Positions 26,733 through 36,588 of a stretch of DNA of 64,000 nt are shown one piece after another. The DNA is from Luteimonas abyssi (GTDB lineage: Bacteria > Pseudomonadota > Gammaproteobacteria > Xanthomonadales > Xanthomonadaceae). Made by a program: the position numbers and the translations under genes. The stretch lies in contig NZ_KQ759763.1 in NCBI RefSeq assembly GCF_001482195.1, positions 1,833,321 to 1,897,320 of the forward strand, read 5' to 3'. Below the pieces are notes generated by a model. That model did no database searches. It was not told the DNA's origin and worked only from the letters and a program-made list of their open reading frames with translations. The number at the start of each line of letters is the position of its first letter. Position 1 is the stretch's first letter.

Positions 26733-28051
26733 CTGCCCGCCTCCAGGCGCAGGCGCACTGCATTGGCGTGCGCCTCGAGCCCCTCGGCTTCCGCGATCGC
26801 CACCGCATCCGGACCGATCGCGGCGATGCCCGCCGGTGTGGCCGCCTGGACGCTGATCGTCTTCTGGAACGCGCTCACGCCCACACCGCTCCAGGCATGG
26901 GCCGCGCCATCGGTCGGCAGCACGTGATTGGTCCCGCTGCAGTAGTCGCCGAGCGCCTCCGGCGTGTGGTCGCCGAGGAAGATCGAACCCGCGGACACCA
27001 CCCGGTCCAGCCAGTCGCGCGGTGCGCGCAGTGCGAGGATTAAGTGCTCGGGCGCGTAGCGGTTGCTGATGGCGAATGCCTGCTCGAGATCGTCGACCTC
27101 GATCAGGCGCGAGCGCGACAGTGCCTGGCGTGCGATCGTCGCACGCGGCAGCACCTCGAGCTGACGCGCCAGCGCGCGCTCCACCGCATCGAGCAGCATC
27201 GGTGCGTCGCTGATCAGGATCACCTGCGAATCCGGACCGTGCTCGGCCTGCGACAGCAGATCGGCCGCGACGAAGTCCGCGTTCGCTCCGGCATCCGCGA
27301 TCACCAGCACCTCGGAGGGACCCGCCGGGAGATCGATGGCGATGTCCCCGCTCTGCGCCAGTTGCTGCTTGGCCTCGGTGACCCAGGCATTGCCGGGGCC
27401 GAACACCTTGTCGCATTTGGGCACCTGCGCCGTACCGAAGGCCAGCGCCGCGATCGCCTGCGCGCCACCCAGCTTGAACACCCGGTGCACGCCGGTCAGC
27501 CGCGCGGCCACCAGCACCGACGGATCGGCACTGCCGTCGCGGCGCGGCGGCGTGCACAGCACCACCTGCGCGCATCCGGCCAGCCGTGCGGGCACGCCCA
27601 GCATCAACGCGGTGGACGGCAGCGGCGCGGTGCCGGCCGGCACGTACAGGCCCACTCGCGCAATCGGTCTCACGATCCGCTCGCATTGCACCCCGGGTGC
27701 GGTCTCGACCCGATAGGCGCTGGCGCCGCCGGGCGCATGGAAGGCCTCGATGCGCGTCGCGGCCCGCGACATCGCCTCGCGCAGCGGCGCCGGCACCGCC
27801 GCCTCGGCGGCCGCGAACCCATCCGCGTCGACCTCGAAGGCGTCGAGATCGACGCCATCCAGACGCCGGCCGAGCGTCCGCAACGCCGCGTCGCCGGCCT
27901 CACGGACCTCGTCGACGATGGCCGACACCGCACGTCGCACGGTATCGGCATTGCCGCGCACCGGCCGCGCCAGCGCCTCGTCTCGCGCGCGCGACGACAG
28001 GCTGGCCCAACGCACCCGCCCCGCGCCGTCGTTCTGCGGCAGGCCGCTCAT
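26729..28051 (-). CDS. hisD: Histidinol dehydrogenase
   Basis: A 440-residue zinc-dependent NAD oxidoreductase that oxidises histidinol to histidine in two steps. Seen are [52 protein letters not shown], the catalytic base region RYAPEHLIL with its Glu-His pair, and [19 protein letters not shown]. The start at MSGLPQNDG overlaps the hisG stop by 4 bases. Length is slightly over the family mean of about 430. Confidence 0.97.
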   Translation of the reverse strand: MSGLPQNDGAGRVRWASLSSRARDEALARPVRGNADTVRRAVSAIVDEVREAGDAALRTLGRRLDGVDLDAFEVDADGFAAAEAAVPAPLREAMSRAATRIEAFHAPGGASAYRVETAPGVQCERIVRPIARVGLYVPAGTAPLPSTALMLGVPARLAGCAQVVLCTPPRRDGSADPSVLVAARLTGVHRVFKLGGAQAIAALAFGTAQVPKCDKVFGPGNAWVTEAKQQLAQSGDIAIDLPAGPSEVLVIADAGANADFVAADLLSQAEHGPDSQVILISDAPMLLDAVERALARQLEVLPRATIARQALSRSRLIEVDDLEQAFAISNRYAPEHLILALRAPRDWLDRVVSAGSIFLGDHTPEALGDYCSGTNHVLPTDGAAHAWSGVGVSAFQKTISVQAATPAGIAAIGPDAVAIAEAEGLEAHANAVRLRLEAGR

Positions 28052-28962
28052 GCCAGCGTCCTCTCGACCGGCAGCACCATCAGTCCGCGGGCGCCGGCCC
28101 CACGCAGTTCTTCCAGCCGCTGCCAGGTCATCGCCCCATGACACAAAGCCTGCAGCGCCAGCGTGTCCTGGCCGTCGACCCGCATCACCGTCGGCGCCTC
28201 CGCATCGGGCAGCAACTGCAACAGTCGCGATACCGCGTCGGGTTGCGCCTGGAACATCAGCAGGCGACTGTCCCTGAGTCGCATCACGCCGTCCATGCGA
28301 CGCAACAGCAATGCCATCAGGTCCGCACGCGCATCGGCGAACGCGCGCGTGGGCCCTGCCAGGACCGCCTCGCTGCGCAACAACGTCTGCACGGCCTTGA
28401 GCTGGTTGGCGGCGAGCGTGGCACCGCTGGAGACCAGATCGCAGATCGCGTCGGCCTGCCCCAGGCGCGGCGCGATCTCCACCGAACCCGAGAGCACCAC
28501 CACATCCGCCTGAACCCCCTGCTCCGACAGCCAGGCGCGGACCAGGTGCGGATAGCTGGTCGCGATCCGGCGACCGGCGAACTGCTCCGGGCCGGTCCAC
28601 TCCCACTCGTCGGGCACCGCGATATCGAGCCGGCAGCCGCCGAACCCGAGCGCACGCAACTCGCGCGCGACCTCGGCCAGGCCGGACGCCTCGCGCTCGG
28701 CGGACTGCTCGGCCAGCACGTTACGGCCGACGATACCCAGATCGCACACGCCGTCGGCGAGCAGCCCGGGAATGTCGTCGTCGCGCACCAGCAGAAGATC
28801 GATAGGCAGGGTTTCGCCGTAGCAGAACAGGCGGTCGCGACTTTCGCGGAAATCCAGTCCGCAGGCGGTCAACAGCGCGCGCGAGGGCTCGCCGAGACGT
28901 CCGCTTTTCTGGATGGCGATGCGCAGACGATCGCGCACCGCGGAGGCGGCGGGAGGGCTCAT
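28048..28962 (-). CDS. hisG: ATP phosphoribosyltransferase, long form
   Basis: A 304-residue HisG, the committed step of histidine synthesis and the point of feedback inhibition by histidine. [50 protein letters not shown] and the PRPP/ATP region are visible. The C-terminal 90 residues form the ferredoxin-like regulatory domain, which is present only in the long hexameric form and makes HisZ unnecessary. First enzyme gene of the operon, 11 bases after the regulator gene. Confidence 0.97.
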   Translation of the reverse strand: MSPPAASAVRDRLRIAIQKSGRLGEPSRALLTACGLDFRESRDRLFCYGETLPIDLLLVRDDDIPGLLADGVCDLGIVGRNVLAEQSAEREASGLAEVARELRALGFGGCRLDIAVPDEWEWTGPEQFAGRRIATSYPHLVRAWLSEQGVQADVVVLSGSVEIAPRLGQADAICDLVSSGATLAANQLKAVQTLLRSEAVLAGPTRAFADARADLMALLLRRMDGVMRLRDSRLLMFQAQPDAVSRLLQLLPDAEAPTVMRVDGQDTLALQALCHGAMTWQRLEELRGAGARGLMVLPVERTLA

Positions 28963-28973
28963 GGCGGTCCGGG

Positions 28974-29300
28974 TCAGTGAGAGGGAACGAGGTGAGGAAA
29001 CCGGCGACGGGCAGCTGCGGCATAGCCGCCATCGCCATGGCTCAAGCTGCGGGCCACACGGCCGACGGTGGTCACGCTCACGCGCGTGCGCTCGTGAATC
29101 TCGCGGTACGGCACGCCTTCGAGCAACAGCGGTACCACCTTCCAGCGCTCGGACAGGGCCTCGAGCTCGGCAGGCGTACACAGGTCGCGCAGAAACGCGG
29201 TGATGTCCTCCGGCTTGTCCAGCGCGGCGAACGCCAGCGCAAGTCCCTCCAGGGCATTGGCGGCTTCGCTGCTCGGTACGGGTTCGGGACGCTGTTTCAT
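28974..29300 (-). CDS. TrpR/YerC-like transcriptional repressor, probable histidine-operon regulator
   Basis: A 108-residue all-helical protein of the YerC/YecD family related to Trp[21 protein letters not shown] is the first helix set, and [24 protein letters not shown] is the helix-turn-helix that contacts DNA. It is the first gene of the his transcription unit, with hisG 11 bases downstream. A 24-base palindrome overlaps its own promoter. Proteins in this position have been called HisR and proposed to repress his genes when histidine is plentiful. The ligand-binding assignment is inference from location and TrpR homology. Confidence 0.85.
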   Translation of the reverse strand: MKQRPEPVPSSEAANALEGLALAFAALDKPEDITAFLRDLCTPAELEALSERWKVVPLLLEGVPYREIHERTRVSVTTVGRVARSLSHGDGGYAAAARRRFPHLVPSH

Positions 29301-29306
29301 TGATCC

Positions 29307-29330
29307 AATGTATTAACGCGTTAGCACATT
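29307..29330. promoter_or_regulatory. Palindromic operator of the his operon
   Basis: A 24-base inverted repeat: AATGT..TAACG then CGTTA..ACATT, symmetric except for the two dinucleotides at positions 6-7 and 18-19. It overlaps the -10 box of the his promoter and lies just upstream of the regulator start, the expected place for autorepression. The TAACGCGTTA core is a perfect 10-base palindrome. Confidence 0.8.
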
Positions 29331-29355
29331 ATGCACGCGGGCCCTGGCGGGTCAA
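29328..29355 (-). promoter_or_regulatory. Sigma-70 promoter of the his operon
   Basis: On the minus strand TTGACC (29355-29350), a 16-base spacer and CATAAT (29333-29328). It drives the regulator gene and the his genes after it. Predicted transcription start is near 29321, inside the palindrome. Confidence 0.78.
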
Positions 29356-29450
29356 TGCCCGCAGGCGTGTCGATTCAGGTCATCGGGAGGGATGTGGCGC
29401 GTTCGCCGACTCGTCGAGCGCGCTGCGCCGGGCCTGCCGGGAAGAGGACC

Positions 29451-29810
29451 TCAGGGCGCCTCGCGCCAATGCGCCATCATCCAGCCCAGCGCGACGCCGA
29501 CCAGCGCGCCCAGCACTTCCATCACCACGCGGGCGCCCAGCCCGTCCGGATCGTGGATGCGCTGCAGCACGATGCGGGCGTAGACCGGCGACTCCAGTCG
29601 CGCCACGCCCATGTAGAACAGGTTCCAGAGATCGATGCCGGCGCCGATCGCCACCGCCACGAGACAGGCCCAGCCGATCGAGTGCCCTGCACCCCAACGC
29701 CCGCGCCGGGCCAGTGCATGGAACACCGCGAACACCAGCAGGCCGATCAACAACGCGATCGCGCCCGCCTCGAGCGCGCCCAGCCAGCCCAGATGCAGGG
29801 GCAGATTCAT
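29451..29810 (-). CDS. Small membrane protein of unknown function
   Basis: A 119-residue protein with three predicted helices: ALEAGAIALLIGLLVFAVFH, IGWACLVAVAIGAGIDLWNLF and VVMEVLGALVGVALGWMMAH. No recognised domain. The ATG at 29810 has a GGGGA ribosome-binding site. It is cotranscribed with hisS (11 bases apart) and lies between hisS and the his promoter. No link to histidine metabolism is visible in the sequence. The about 120 bases between it and the his promoter show no further gene. Confidence 0.75.
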   Translation of the reverse strand: MNLPLHLGWLGALEAGAIALLIGLLVFAVFHALARRGRWGAGHSIGWACLVAVAIGAGIDLWNLFYMGVARLESPVYARIVLQRIHDPDGLGARVVMEVLGALVGVALGWMMAHWREAP

Positions 29811-29821
29811 CCGTCCCCCGA

Positions 29822-31219
29822 TCAGCGCCCTGCCAGGGCGCGCGCCTGCTCGAGCTCGACCCGCAGCGCATCGGCGCATTCTTCGCGGGCGACTTCGAAC
29901 TGCTGCTCGCGCTGCAGATCCTTGACCGCCACAACGCCGCGCGCGCGCTCGTCGTCGCCGGCGAGCACCACGAACCGGATCCCCGCTTTCGAGGCGTACT
30001 GGAACTGCTTGCCGAGCTTGCGCGGCTCCATCTGCATCTCGGTGTTGATGCCGCCGACACGCAGGCGACGCGCGATGTCGAGCGCATCGTCGAGCCCGGC
30101 ATCGTCCATCAGCGCGACCATGGCCTGCACGCTGCTGGCCTCGATGCCGTCGATCAGCCCCGCATCGCGCAACTGGAAGAACAACCGGGTCAGGCCGATC
30201 GAAATGCCCACGCCCGGCAGCTTCGACTTGGTGTAGTGACTGGCCAGGTCCTCGTAGCGCCCGCCCGAGCAGATCGAGCCGATCTCGGGGTGGTCGGTCA
30301 ACGAGGTCTCGTAGACGGTGCCGGTGTAGTAGTCGAGGCCACGGGCGATGGAGAAGTTCAGCCGGTAGGCCGACTCCGGCACGCCCAGTGCGCGAACCAG
30401 CTCCAGCACGTCGCGCAATTCGGCGGCACCGGCACGCAAGGCATCGCTGGCGGCCTCGCCGGCGTCGGCCAGTACCTGCTCGATCCGCGCCAGCGCATCG
30501 GCGTGCGAATCGGAGCGCACCTCGACGAAATCCAGAATGCGCTGCACCGTATCGGCAGGCAGACCGAAATCGGCCCCCGTGAGCGTCTCGCGGACGTAAT
30601 CGGCGCCGCGCTTGTCGATCTTGTCGACCTCACGCAACACCAGCGCCTGCTGGTGCGCGTCCACCACGCCCTGCGCCTCGAAGAAGCCGCGCATCAGCTT
30701 GCGGTTGTTGAGCTGCACGGCGAACGCGCCGATGCCCAGTTCGGAGAACACCGCATGGATCACCGCCAGAATCTCGGCGTCGTAGCGGATGTTCAGCGCG
30801 TCCTTGCCGATGACGTCGATGTCGCACTGGTAGAACTCGCGGAACCGCCCGCGCTGGGCGCGTTCGCCGCGGTACACCCGCTGCATCTGGTAACGGCGGA
30901 ACGGAAAGGTCAGCTCGTGTTCGTGCTCGGCCACGTAGCGGGCCAGCGGCACGGTCAGGTCGAAGCGCAGGGCGAGTTCCGGCAGGCCTTCGCCCTCCTT
31001 CGCCAGCGCGCCGGTGGATTGCACGAAATACACCTGCCGCTCGGTCTCGCCGCCGGACTTGGTCAACAGCACGTCCGACAGCTCGAATGCCGGCGTTTCC
31101 ACCGGCAGGAAGCCGAAGCGCTCGTAGTTGCGGCGGATCACGTCCAGCATGCGCTGGAAGGCGATCTGCTCGCGAGGCAGCAGTTCCATGACCCCGGCGG
31201 GGGTACGCGGCTTGATCAA
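29822..31219 (-). CDS. hisS: Histidyl-tRNA synthetase
   Basis: A 465-residue class II synthetase. Motif 1 ([20 protein letters not shown]), motif 2 ([20 protein letters not shown], after [20 protein letters not shown]) and the histidine A loop ([10 protein letters not shown]), plus motif 3 GGGRYE-like [12 protein letters not shown] and [12 protein letters not shown], are all present. The C-terminal anticodon-binding domain is from about 365. The start is a TTG with GGAG spaced 6 bases upstream; no ATG gives the usual [14 protein letters not shown]-like N-terminus. Cotranscribed with the small membrane protein. Confidence 0.97.
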   Translation of the reverse strand: MIKPRTPAGVMELLPREQIAFQRMLDVIRRNYERFGFLPVETPAFELSDVLLTKSGGETERQVYFVQSTGALAKEGEGLPELALRFDLTVPLARYVAEHEHELTFPFRRYQMQRVYRGERAQRGRFREFYQCDIDVIGKDALNIRYDAEILAVIHAVFSELGIGAFAVQLNNRKLMRGFFEAQGVVDAHQQALVLREVDKIDKRGADYVRETLTGADFGLPADTVQRILDFVEVRSDSHADALARIEQVLADAGEAASDALRAGAAELRDVLELVRALGVPESAYRLNFSIARGLDYYTGTVYETSLTDHPEIGSICSGGRYEDLASHYTKSKLPGVGISIGLTRLFFQLRDAGLIDGIEASSVQAMVALMDDAGLDDALDIARRLRVGGINTEMQMEPRKLGKQFQYASKAGIRFVVLAGDDERARGVVAVKDLQREQQFEVAREECADALRVELEQARALAGR

Positions 31220-31313
31220 GGGGCACTCCGGGATGGGGCGTGGGAGGGTGCGACAGTTTAGCGGCTCGCCCGGCCCCGATCCGCCCGATCTTTCCGGAAT
31301 TCGCACGCCCCCC

Positions 31314-31342
31314 TTGCCGAGCGGCCCAGACCTCCCTAAAAT
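31314..31342 (+). promoter_or_regulatory. Sigma-70 promoter of tRNA-Pro
   Basis: TTGCCG (31314-31319), a 17-base spacer and TAAAAT (31337-31342), 12 bases before the tRNA. The GC-rich discriminator GCGCGGC that follows the -10 is typical of stringently controlled stable-RNA promoters. Confidence 0.8.
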
Positions 31343-31354
31343 GCGCGGCTCAGT

Positions 31355-31431
<77 letters not shown>

Positions 31432-31450
31432 ACAGAATCAGCTGTTTCGG

Positions 31451-31478
31451 AAAAAGCCGGCCTCGCGCCGGCTTTTTT
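31451..31478. terminator. Intrinsic terminator after tRNA-Pro
   Basis: A perfect stem AAAAAGCCGGC / GCCGGCTTTTT with a 5-base loop and a run of six T. The A-run on the left also makes it a terminator for the minus-strand gene that ends at 31580, so it is probably bidirectional. Confidence 0.92.
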
Positions 31479-31579
31479 CGTTGCCGCTCCTGGCGACAGC
31501 GCGGACGTGACGGCATCGCGTTTCCGCCGCCGGCCCCGCTGCGACGGCCGAGCCTCGATGCCGGCCGCGACCATTGCGC

Positions 31580-31804
31580 TCAGCCTGTCGCCGGATCGTC
31601 CGGGATCAAGCCCGCGTCCGCGAGCATGTCGTGGACGCGCTCCTGCACATAGGCATCGTGCTCGGCGGGCACCCGGCTGGCGAAACGCCGGAGTTCCTCG
31701 GAGAACACCGTCAGCACCTCGTCCTGCGGCACTTGCTGCGCCAGTGCACGCAGCCGCGACGCGAGCCGTTCGAGTTCGTCGTCGATGTCGGATCTGGAAT
31801 CCAT
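31580..31804 (-). CDS. Small helical protein of unknown function
   Basis: A 74-residue protein, acidic and predicted mostly helical (DDELERLASRLRALAQQVPQ; LTVFSEELRRFASRVPAEHD; YVQERVHDMLADAGLIPDD). No Cys and no membrane segment. Not recognised as a named family. Coding is supported by codon usage like that of its neighbours and by the converging tRNA terminator. Its ATG at 31804 is divergent from the secreted protein that starts at 31900. Confidence 0.65.
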   Translation of the reverse strand: MDSRSDIDDELERLASRLRALAQQVPQDEVLTVFSEELRRFASRVPAEHDAYVQERVHDMLADAGLIPDDPATG

Positions 31805-31899
31805 GTCGCCATCCTGGCGTCGCGTCCGTTAGAGCGATGTCTGCGGGCCCTTCGGAGGCCTACACTCCCGGCGTGCCTTCACCCGACACGGAGCATTGG

Positions 31900-32289
31900 A
31901 TGCGCATCACATGCTGTCTGATCCTGGGCCTGGCCGGTGCCACCGCGGCGATGGCCCAGGAGCGCTGGCTGTACGTGACCAGCACGCCGTCCGAAACCGT
32001 GGTCGAGATCGAACGCGGCACGATCACCGGCACGGCCGAACGGATCCAGGTCAACGTGCGCTATGTCTTCGCCGCGGATCAGGCGCGCATCGTCTCCGGG
32101 CAGGCGGCGCACCAGGCGATCGCACTCAACCTGATCGATTGCGAGGCCCGCACGTCGGCGGTGCTGGATTCCACCTGGCTCGATCGCGCGGGCCGTACCG
32201 TCGCCCGACAGAGCTATCTTGCGCCGCCACCGGAGGCGATCCGCACCGGCAGCACCATGGAAGCGGTCGCCGAACAGGTCTGCGACTGA
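31900..32289 (+). CDS. Secreted protein with a surface-adhesin-E-like fold
   Basis: A 129-residue protein. Residues 1-19 are a Sec signal peptide (ITCCLILGLAGATAAMA with cleavage before QE). The mature domain has a Trp near the start (ERWLYVTSTPSET), a central LIDCEARTSAVLD and a C-terminal Cys in AEQVCD, the two Cys likely forming a disulfide. This layout matches surface-adhesin-protein-E-like domains found in many proteobacterial periplasmic proteins. Ligand unknown. It has no obvious partner and is separated from pgaA by 313 bases. Confidence 0.72.
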   Translation: MRITCCLILGLAGATAAMAQERWLYVTSTPSETVVEIERGTITGTAERIQVNVRYVFAADQARIVSGQAAHQAIALNLIDCEARTSAVLDSTWLDRAGRTVARQSYLAPPPEAIRTGSTMEAVAEQVCD

Positions 32290-32402
32290 TCCACGCGGCG
32301 TCCGGTCGCGATGCGCCATTGGTTGACCGGCATCCATGTCGATGCCTGAAAGCGTGCGCGTCATGCATGTCTCCGTACGACGACACCGATACCGAACCGC
32401 GA

Positions 32403-32447
32403 GGCGGTCGGTGGCGGCAACGGGCTGTTCCCGCCGCACCGATCGCC
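32403..32447 (+). repeat. Long imperfect hairpin upstream of pgaA
   Basis: In the 313-base gap before pgaA, GGCGGTCGGTG-GCGG (32403-32417) pairs with CCGCCGCACCGATCGCC (32431-32447), interrupted by one bulge and one mismatch, with a 13-base loop. No open frame or promoter consensus is convincing in this gap, and I see no CsrA-like cluster of GGA sites. The hairpin may be part of a pga leader. Confidence 0.4.
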
Positions 32448-32602
32448 GTGCCGCCCGTGCCTGAACGCGCTCACCCTTTTCACACCTCGCGCCCACGCGG
32501 AATGAACATTCGCTCGCGCAAATTCGGCGCGCAGTTTTTCGCAGCAACGTCGATGCAGGGGTCGGCGGCGCACGTCTCTCCCACCGTTGTCAGACCCTTC
32601 CT

Positions 32603-34708
32603 GTGCCGACGAATCCAATTCCGCGCGCCCGCGGTGCGCTCGCCACGCTTGTCATTTCGCTTTCCACTCCGCTGATGGCCATGGGTGCACCGCACCCGAC
32701 GCAGGATGTCGCGATCGCACGCCCGGCGGCGCCACCGGCCGATCCCGCCACCGCCCTGCAAGACCATCCATCCCCGCAGACGGAGCATCCGGCTGCCGCG
32801 CTGGCCGATGCGCAAGCCCGCCTGGATGCTGCGCCCGGCGACGACGACGCGTTTCGCGCCCTGATCTTCGCGCTGGCCGACCTCGGCGCCTCGGCACTCG
32901 CGGCCGAGCACCTGGCGCAACGCCCGCATCTGTTCGCGGATCATGAGCGCGAACGCCTCGAAGGCGACGCGATCGCCCGACGTATCGGCTGGGCCAGGAT
33001 TCCCGCAGCACCCGATACGCCCCGACTGGCCGCCTCGCGCGCGGCCCTCGACGCCTTGGAGACGTTGCAGGCGAACGCGCCCCGACAGACGCGATGGGAG
33101 CGTACCCGCCTGCAGATCGACGCACTCGATGCGCTCAACCACCTGCAGCGGCATCAGGAGGTGGTCGACGGGTACACGCACCTCGTCGAAGCGGGCATCG
33201 ATGTCCCGGCCTACATCCTGCCCGCCGTGGGCGATTCCCTGCTCGCACTGCGACGCCCGGAGGATGCAGTCGCGGTGTTGGAAACCGCGTTGCGGCATCG
33301 TCCCGACGACGTCAACACCCGCATCCTGCTGGCCTACGCCTGGCTGGAGAGCGAACGCTTCGATCTCGCGCTGCCGGCGTTCCAGGCCATCGCCGACAGC
33401 CAGCCGGCCTGGCCGCGACGAACCGATGCGGAAACCGGATACGAAAACTGGGATCGCTTCGATGCCGACCTCAATCTGGCGCTTGCGCATTCGTACGCCA
33501 ACGACCACGCGCAGGCCGAGCGCCTGCTGGCGTCGCACCTCGGCATCGGCCCCGGCAACACCGCCCTGCAGACCGCATTCGGCGCCGTGCAGTCGCGTCG
33601 CTCGCGTCCTGCCGCGGCGCTGGAGCGCTACCGGATGGCGCTCACACGCGATCCTGAGAGCCGGGACGCCCTCGCCGGCCAGGTCGACGCGCTGACCGCT
33701 CTCGACCGGATCGGCGCGGCGCGCGATGCGCTGACGCACCTGCAACGCCTGCATCCCGAGGATCCGCGCACGCCGCGAGTTGCGCGGTCCCTGGAACGGC
33801 ACCGAGGACCGCAACTCGCGCTGACCTATGCACGGGGCCGCAATTCCGCGCCCGGGCAGAACACGGCCGCATCGCCCCTGGGCAGCCGTGACGGCGGGCG
33901 GCGGCTGGAAGCGCGCTCGTCGCTCATCGCCGATCGCTGGCGGGTCGGCGTGGTCGCCGGCGACGACTGGGCGGATTTCGAGGATGGCCGCATCCGGCAT
34001 CGCGGCACCGGCGTCGGCGGCTGGTACCGCCATGACCGGCTGTCGGCGGCCGCGACGGTATCGCGTATCGACGATAGGTCCCGGCATGGCTCCACTGCCT
34101 GGACGGCCGAAGCCGACTGGCGTTTCAGCGACGCATGGCGTGGCGGGGTTCGCGTGGCACGGCAGGATCCGGAGGCCTCGCTGCAGGCACGGCGTGCCGG
34201 CGTGACCGCCGACAGTCTCGGCGTATCCGCGCGATGGACGCCGCACGATCTCGTCACCGTCGGGGCGAGCGCCGCCCGCCTGCGTTACGACGACGGCAAC
34301 CGTCGCGACCAGTTCGCGTTGGATGCGCGCCGCCGTCTGCTCACCCGGCCCCACCTCTGGGTCGACGCACTGGGTTCGACCTATGCCAGCCGCGGCTCGC
34401 TGGGCGAACAGGCGACGTACTTCAATCCAGAGCGCGACGTCTCCGCGCAGGCCGGTCTCGGGATCGAACACATCGTCTGGCGACGCTACGAGACGGCGCT
34501 CCGGCAGCGCCTCGAGCTGACCGCCGGCCCGTATCGCCAACGTGGCTTCGGGACCGCTTTGGTGCCCGCGATCGGCTACCGACATCGCTGGCAACGCGAG
34601 AGCGGCAGCCTCGAGTACGGCGTCGCCTGGTCGCGTCCGGTCTACGACGGAGTCCGCGAGCACCGCGTCGTCGTCGACGCGGCCCTGCACTGGGGAGGTG
34701 CGCCATGA
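32603..34708 (+). CDS. pgaA: Poly-beta-1,6-N-acetylglucosamine exporter porin PgaA
   Basis: A 701-residue outer-membrane protein starting at a GTG. A signal peptide (TLVISLSTPLMAMGA) is followed by a TPR-like helical region (about 60-370: ALADAQARLDAAPGDDDAF, TRILLAYAWLESERFDLALP and similar repeats). About residues 410-701 form a beta-barrel of alternating aromatic strands ending in VDAALHWGGAP. This matches PgaA/HmsH, which guides deacetylated PNAG across the outer membrane. The C-terminal residue is Pro, not the usual Phe. The stop overlaps pgaB (ATGA). Confidence 0.9.
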   Translation: MPTNPIPRARGALATLVISLSTPLMAMGAPHPTQDVAIARPAAPPADPATALQDHPSPQTEHPAAALADAQARLDAAPGDDDAFRALIFALADLGASALAAEHLAQRPHLFADHERERLEGDAIARRIGWARIPAAPDTPRLAASRAALDALETLQANAPRQTRWERTRLQIDALDALNHLQRHQEVVDGYTHLVEAGIDVPAYILPAVGDSLLALRRPEDAVAVLETALRHRPDDVNTRILLAYAWLESERFDLALPAFQAIADSQPAWPRRTDAETGYENWDRFDADLNLALAHSYANDHAQAERLLASHLGIGPGNTALQTAFGAVQSRRSRPAAALERYRMALTRDPESRDALAGQVDALTALDRIGAARDALTHLQRLHPEDPRTPRVARSLERHRGPQLALTYARGRNSAPGQNTAASPLGSRDGGRRLEARSSLIADRWRVGVVAGDDWADFEDGRIRHRGTGVGGWYRHDRLSAAATVSRIDDRSRHGSTAWTAEADWRFSDAWRGGVRVARQDPEASLQARRAGVTADSLGVSARWTPHDLVTVGASAARLRYDDGNRRDQFALDARRRLLTRPHLWVDALGSTYASRGSLGEQATYFNPERDVSAQAGLGIEHIVWRRYETALRQRLELTAGPYRQRGFGTALVPAIGYRHRWQRESGSLEYGVAWSRPVYDGVREHRVVVDAALHWGGAP

Positions 34709-36584
34709 TGCGCGCGTTGCTGATGCTGGTCTTCGTCGGACTGGTGCTGGCATGCACGCCGGTGCGGGCGTCGCTGCTGGTACTCAGCTACCACGACATC
34801 CGCGACGACGTGGCCGCGAAGGGCGATCCCGATCCGTATGCGGTCTCCACCACGAACTTCGCCCAGCACCTGGACTGGCTTCACACGCACGGCTACACGC
34901 CGGTCAGCGTGCAACAGGTGCTCGATGCGCGCGCCGGCGATGCCACGCTGCCCGAGCGCGCGGTCCTGCTGACCTTCGACGACGGCCTGCGCAGTGCGTA
35001 CACCCACGTGTTTCCGCTACTGCGCGCCTACGGCTTTCCCGCACTGGTCGCACCGGTCACCGGCTGGGTCGACCTGCCGGAAGACCGCTCGGTGCCGTAC
35101 GGCCCACGCGATTTCGACGCAGAGGATTTCCTCACTTGGGCGCAGCTGCGCGAAATGCGCGACAGCGGCCTGGTCGAGATCGCCTCGCACAGCCACGACC
35201 TGCATCGCGGCGTGCCGGGCAACCCGTTCGGCAACCAGATGCCGGCCGCCACCACCCGGATCTGGCACGAAGCCGGCTACGAATCCGATGCCGCATGGGA
35301 GGCGCGTATCCGTGCCGACCTGCAGGCCAGTCGGGATCTGATCGCCCGCCACACCGGCGCCGCGCCGCGCGTGATCGTCTGGCCGTACGCGGCCTACAAC
35401 GACGTCGCCAACGGCGTGGCCGCGTCATTGGGCATGACGCTTTCCTTCGACCTGGAGGGGCGCGCGCAGGCCGGGGATCTCGGCCAGCAAGGCGAGACGC
35501 GCGTGGAGCAGGTCTCGCTCGACAGCCTCGCCCGCCTGCTCATCCACCGCAACCCCGACGTGCGCGACCTGGCCGGCGAGCTGCGCCGCGATCTCTCCCT
35601 GGACGGCGTGCGTGCGATCCAGGTCGATCTGGACTACGTCTACGACGACGACCCCGCACAGACCGCACGCAATCTCGACGTGCTGGTGCAGCGCATCCAG
35701 GACATCGGGCCGAGCCACGTGTTCCTGCAGGCCTTCGCCGATCCCGACGGCGACGGCGCCGCCGATGCGCTTTACTTTCCCAACCGGCACCTGCCGATGC
35801 GCGCCGACCTGTTCAACCGCGTCGCCTGGCAACTGCGCACGCGCGCCGGCGTGCGGGTGTTCGCCTGGATGCCGGTGTTGGGCTACGTGCTGCCGGATGC
35901 CGAACTGCAGGCCGCGCTGCGCATCGACGCGCACGACCCGGCGGAGATCCCCAGGCTCGATCCCGGCGATCCGCGCACCCGGGCCCTGGTCGCCGACCTT
36001 TACGAAGACCTCGCACGTCATGCCGCGTTCGACGGCTTGCTGTTCCACGACGACGCCTACCTGCGCGACGACGAGATCCCCGGCTACGCCGGCGGCGATC
36101 CGGCGCAGCGGACCCGGCGCTGGTCGATTTCACCCAGGCGCTGCGGACGGCGGCGCAACGCTGGCGGCCGAAGCTGGTCACCGCACGCAACCTGTTCGCG
36201 CGACCCGTCCTGGAGCCGGATTCCGAAGCCTGGTTCGCGCAGCGTCTGGACGCCTTCAACGCGGCCTACGACTACACCGCGCTGATGGCGATGCCGGCCC
36301 TGGAGGCCGCCGACGATCCGGAACGCTGGATGCGCGCGCTGGTCGATGCGGTGGCGGCCCACCCTGGAGGCCTCGCAAGAACGCTGTTCGAACTGCAGAC
36401 CGTGGACTGGCGTACCGCGCAACCGATCGACGGCGACGTGCTGCGGGCGCAAGTGCGTGCGCTGCAGGCGGCAGGCGCCCGTCACCTCGGCTATTACCCC
36501 GACGACTTCATCGGCGATACGCCGTCGCTGCCGGTCGCCCGCGAGGCGATGTCCGCGCGCGAATTCCCCTACCTGGAGCGCTGA
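34705..36584 (+). pseudogene. pgaB: PNAG deacetylase PgaB, interrupted by a frameshift
   Basis: The gene starts at 34705 with a strong GGGGAGG site and a signal peptide (ALLMLVFVGLVLACTPVRA). Residues 30-270 are the polysaccharide deacetylase domain: LLVLSYHDIRDDV, TFDDGLRSAY (catalytic Asp), HSHDLHRG (metal His) and VIVWPYAAYN. The C-terminal glycoside hydrolase 153-like domain follows (VRAIQVDLDYVYDDDP, LLFHDDAYLRDDE). Near 36115 the frame shifts: the upstream frame reads on to 36285, while the homologous sequence (ALVDFTQALRTAAQRW to the end FPYLER) continues in the next frame to 36584. Restoring one base gives about 626 residues. It could be a real mutation or a sequencing error. Confidence 0.85.
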
Positions 36585-36588
36585 GTCG

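Noticed and set aside
31896-32675. A 259-residue open frame spanning the secreted adhesin-like gene and the pgaA leader
   Set aside because: It covers the adhesin-like gene in another frame and shows no domain; the 129-residue signal-peptide protein is the better reading.
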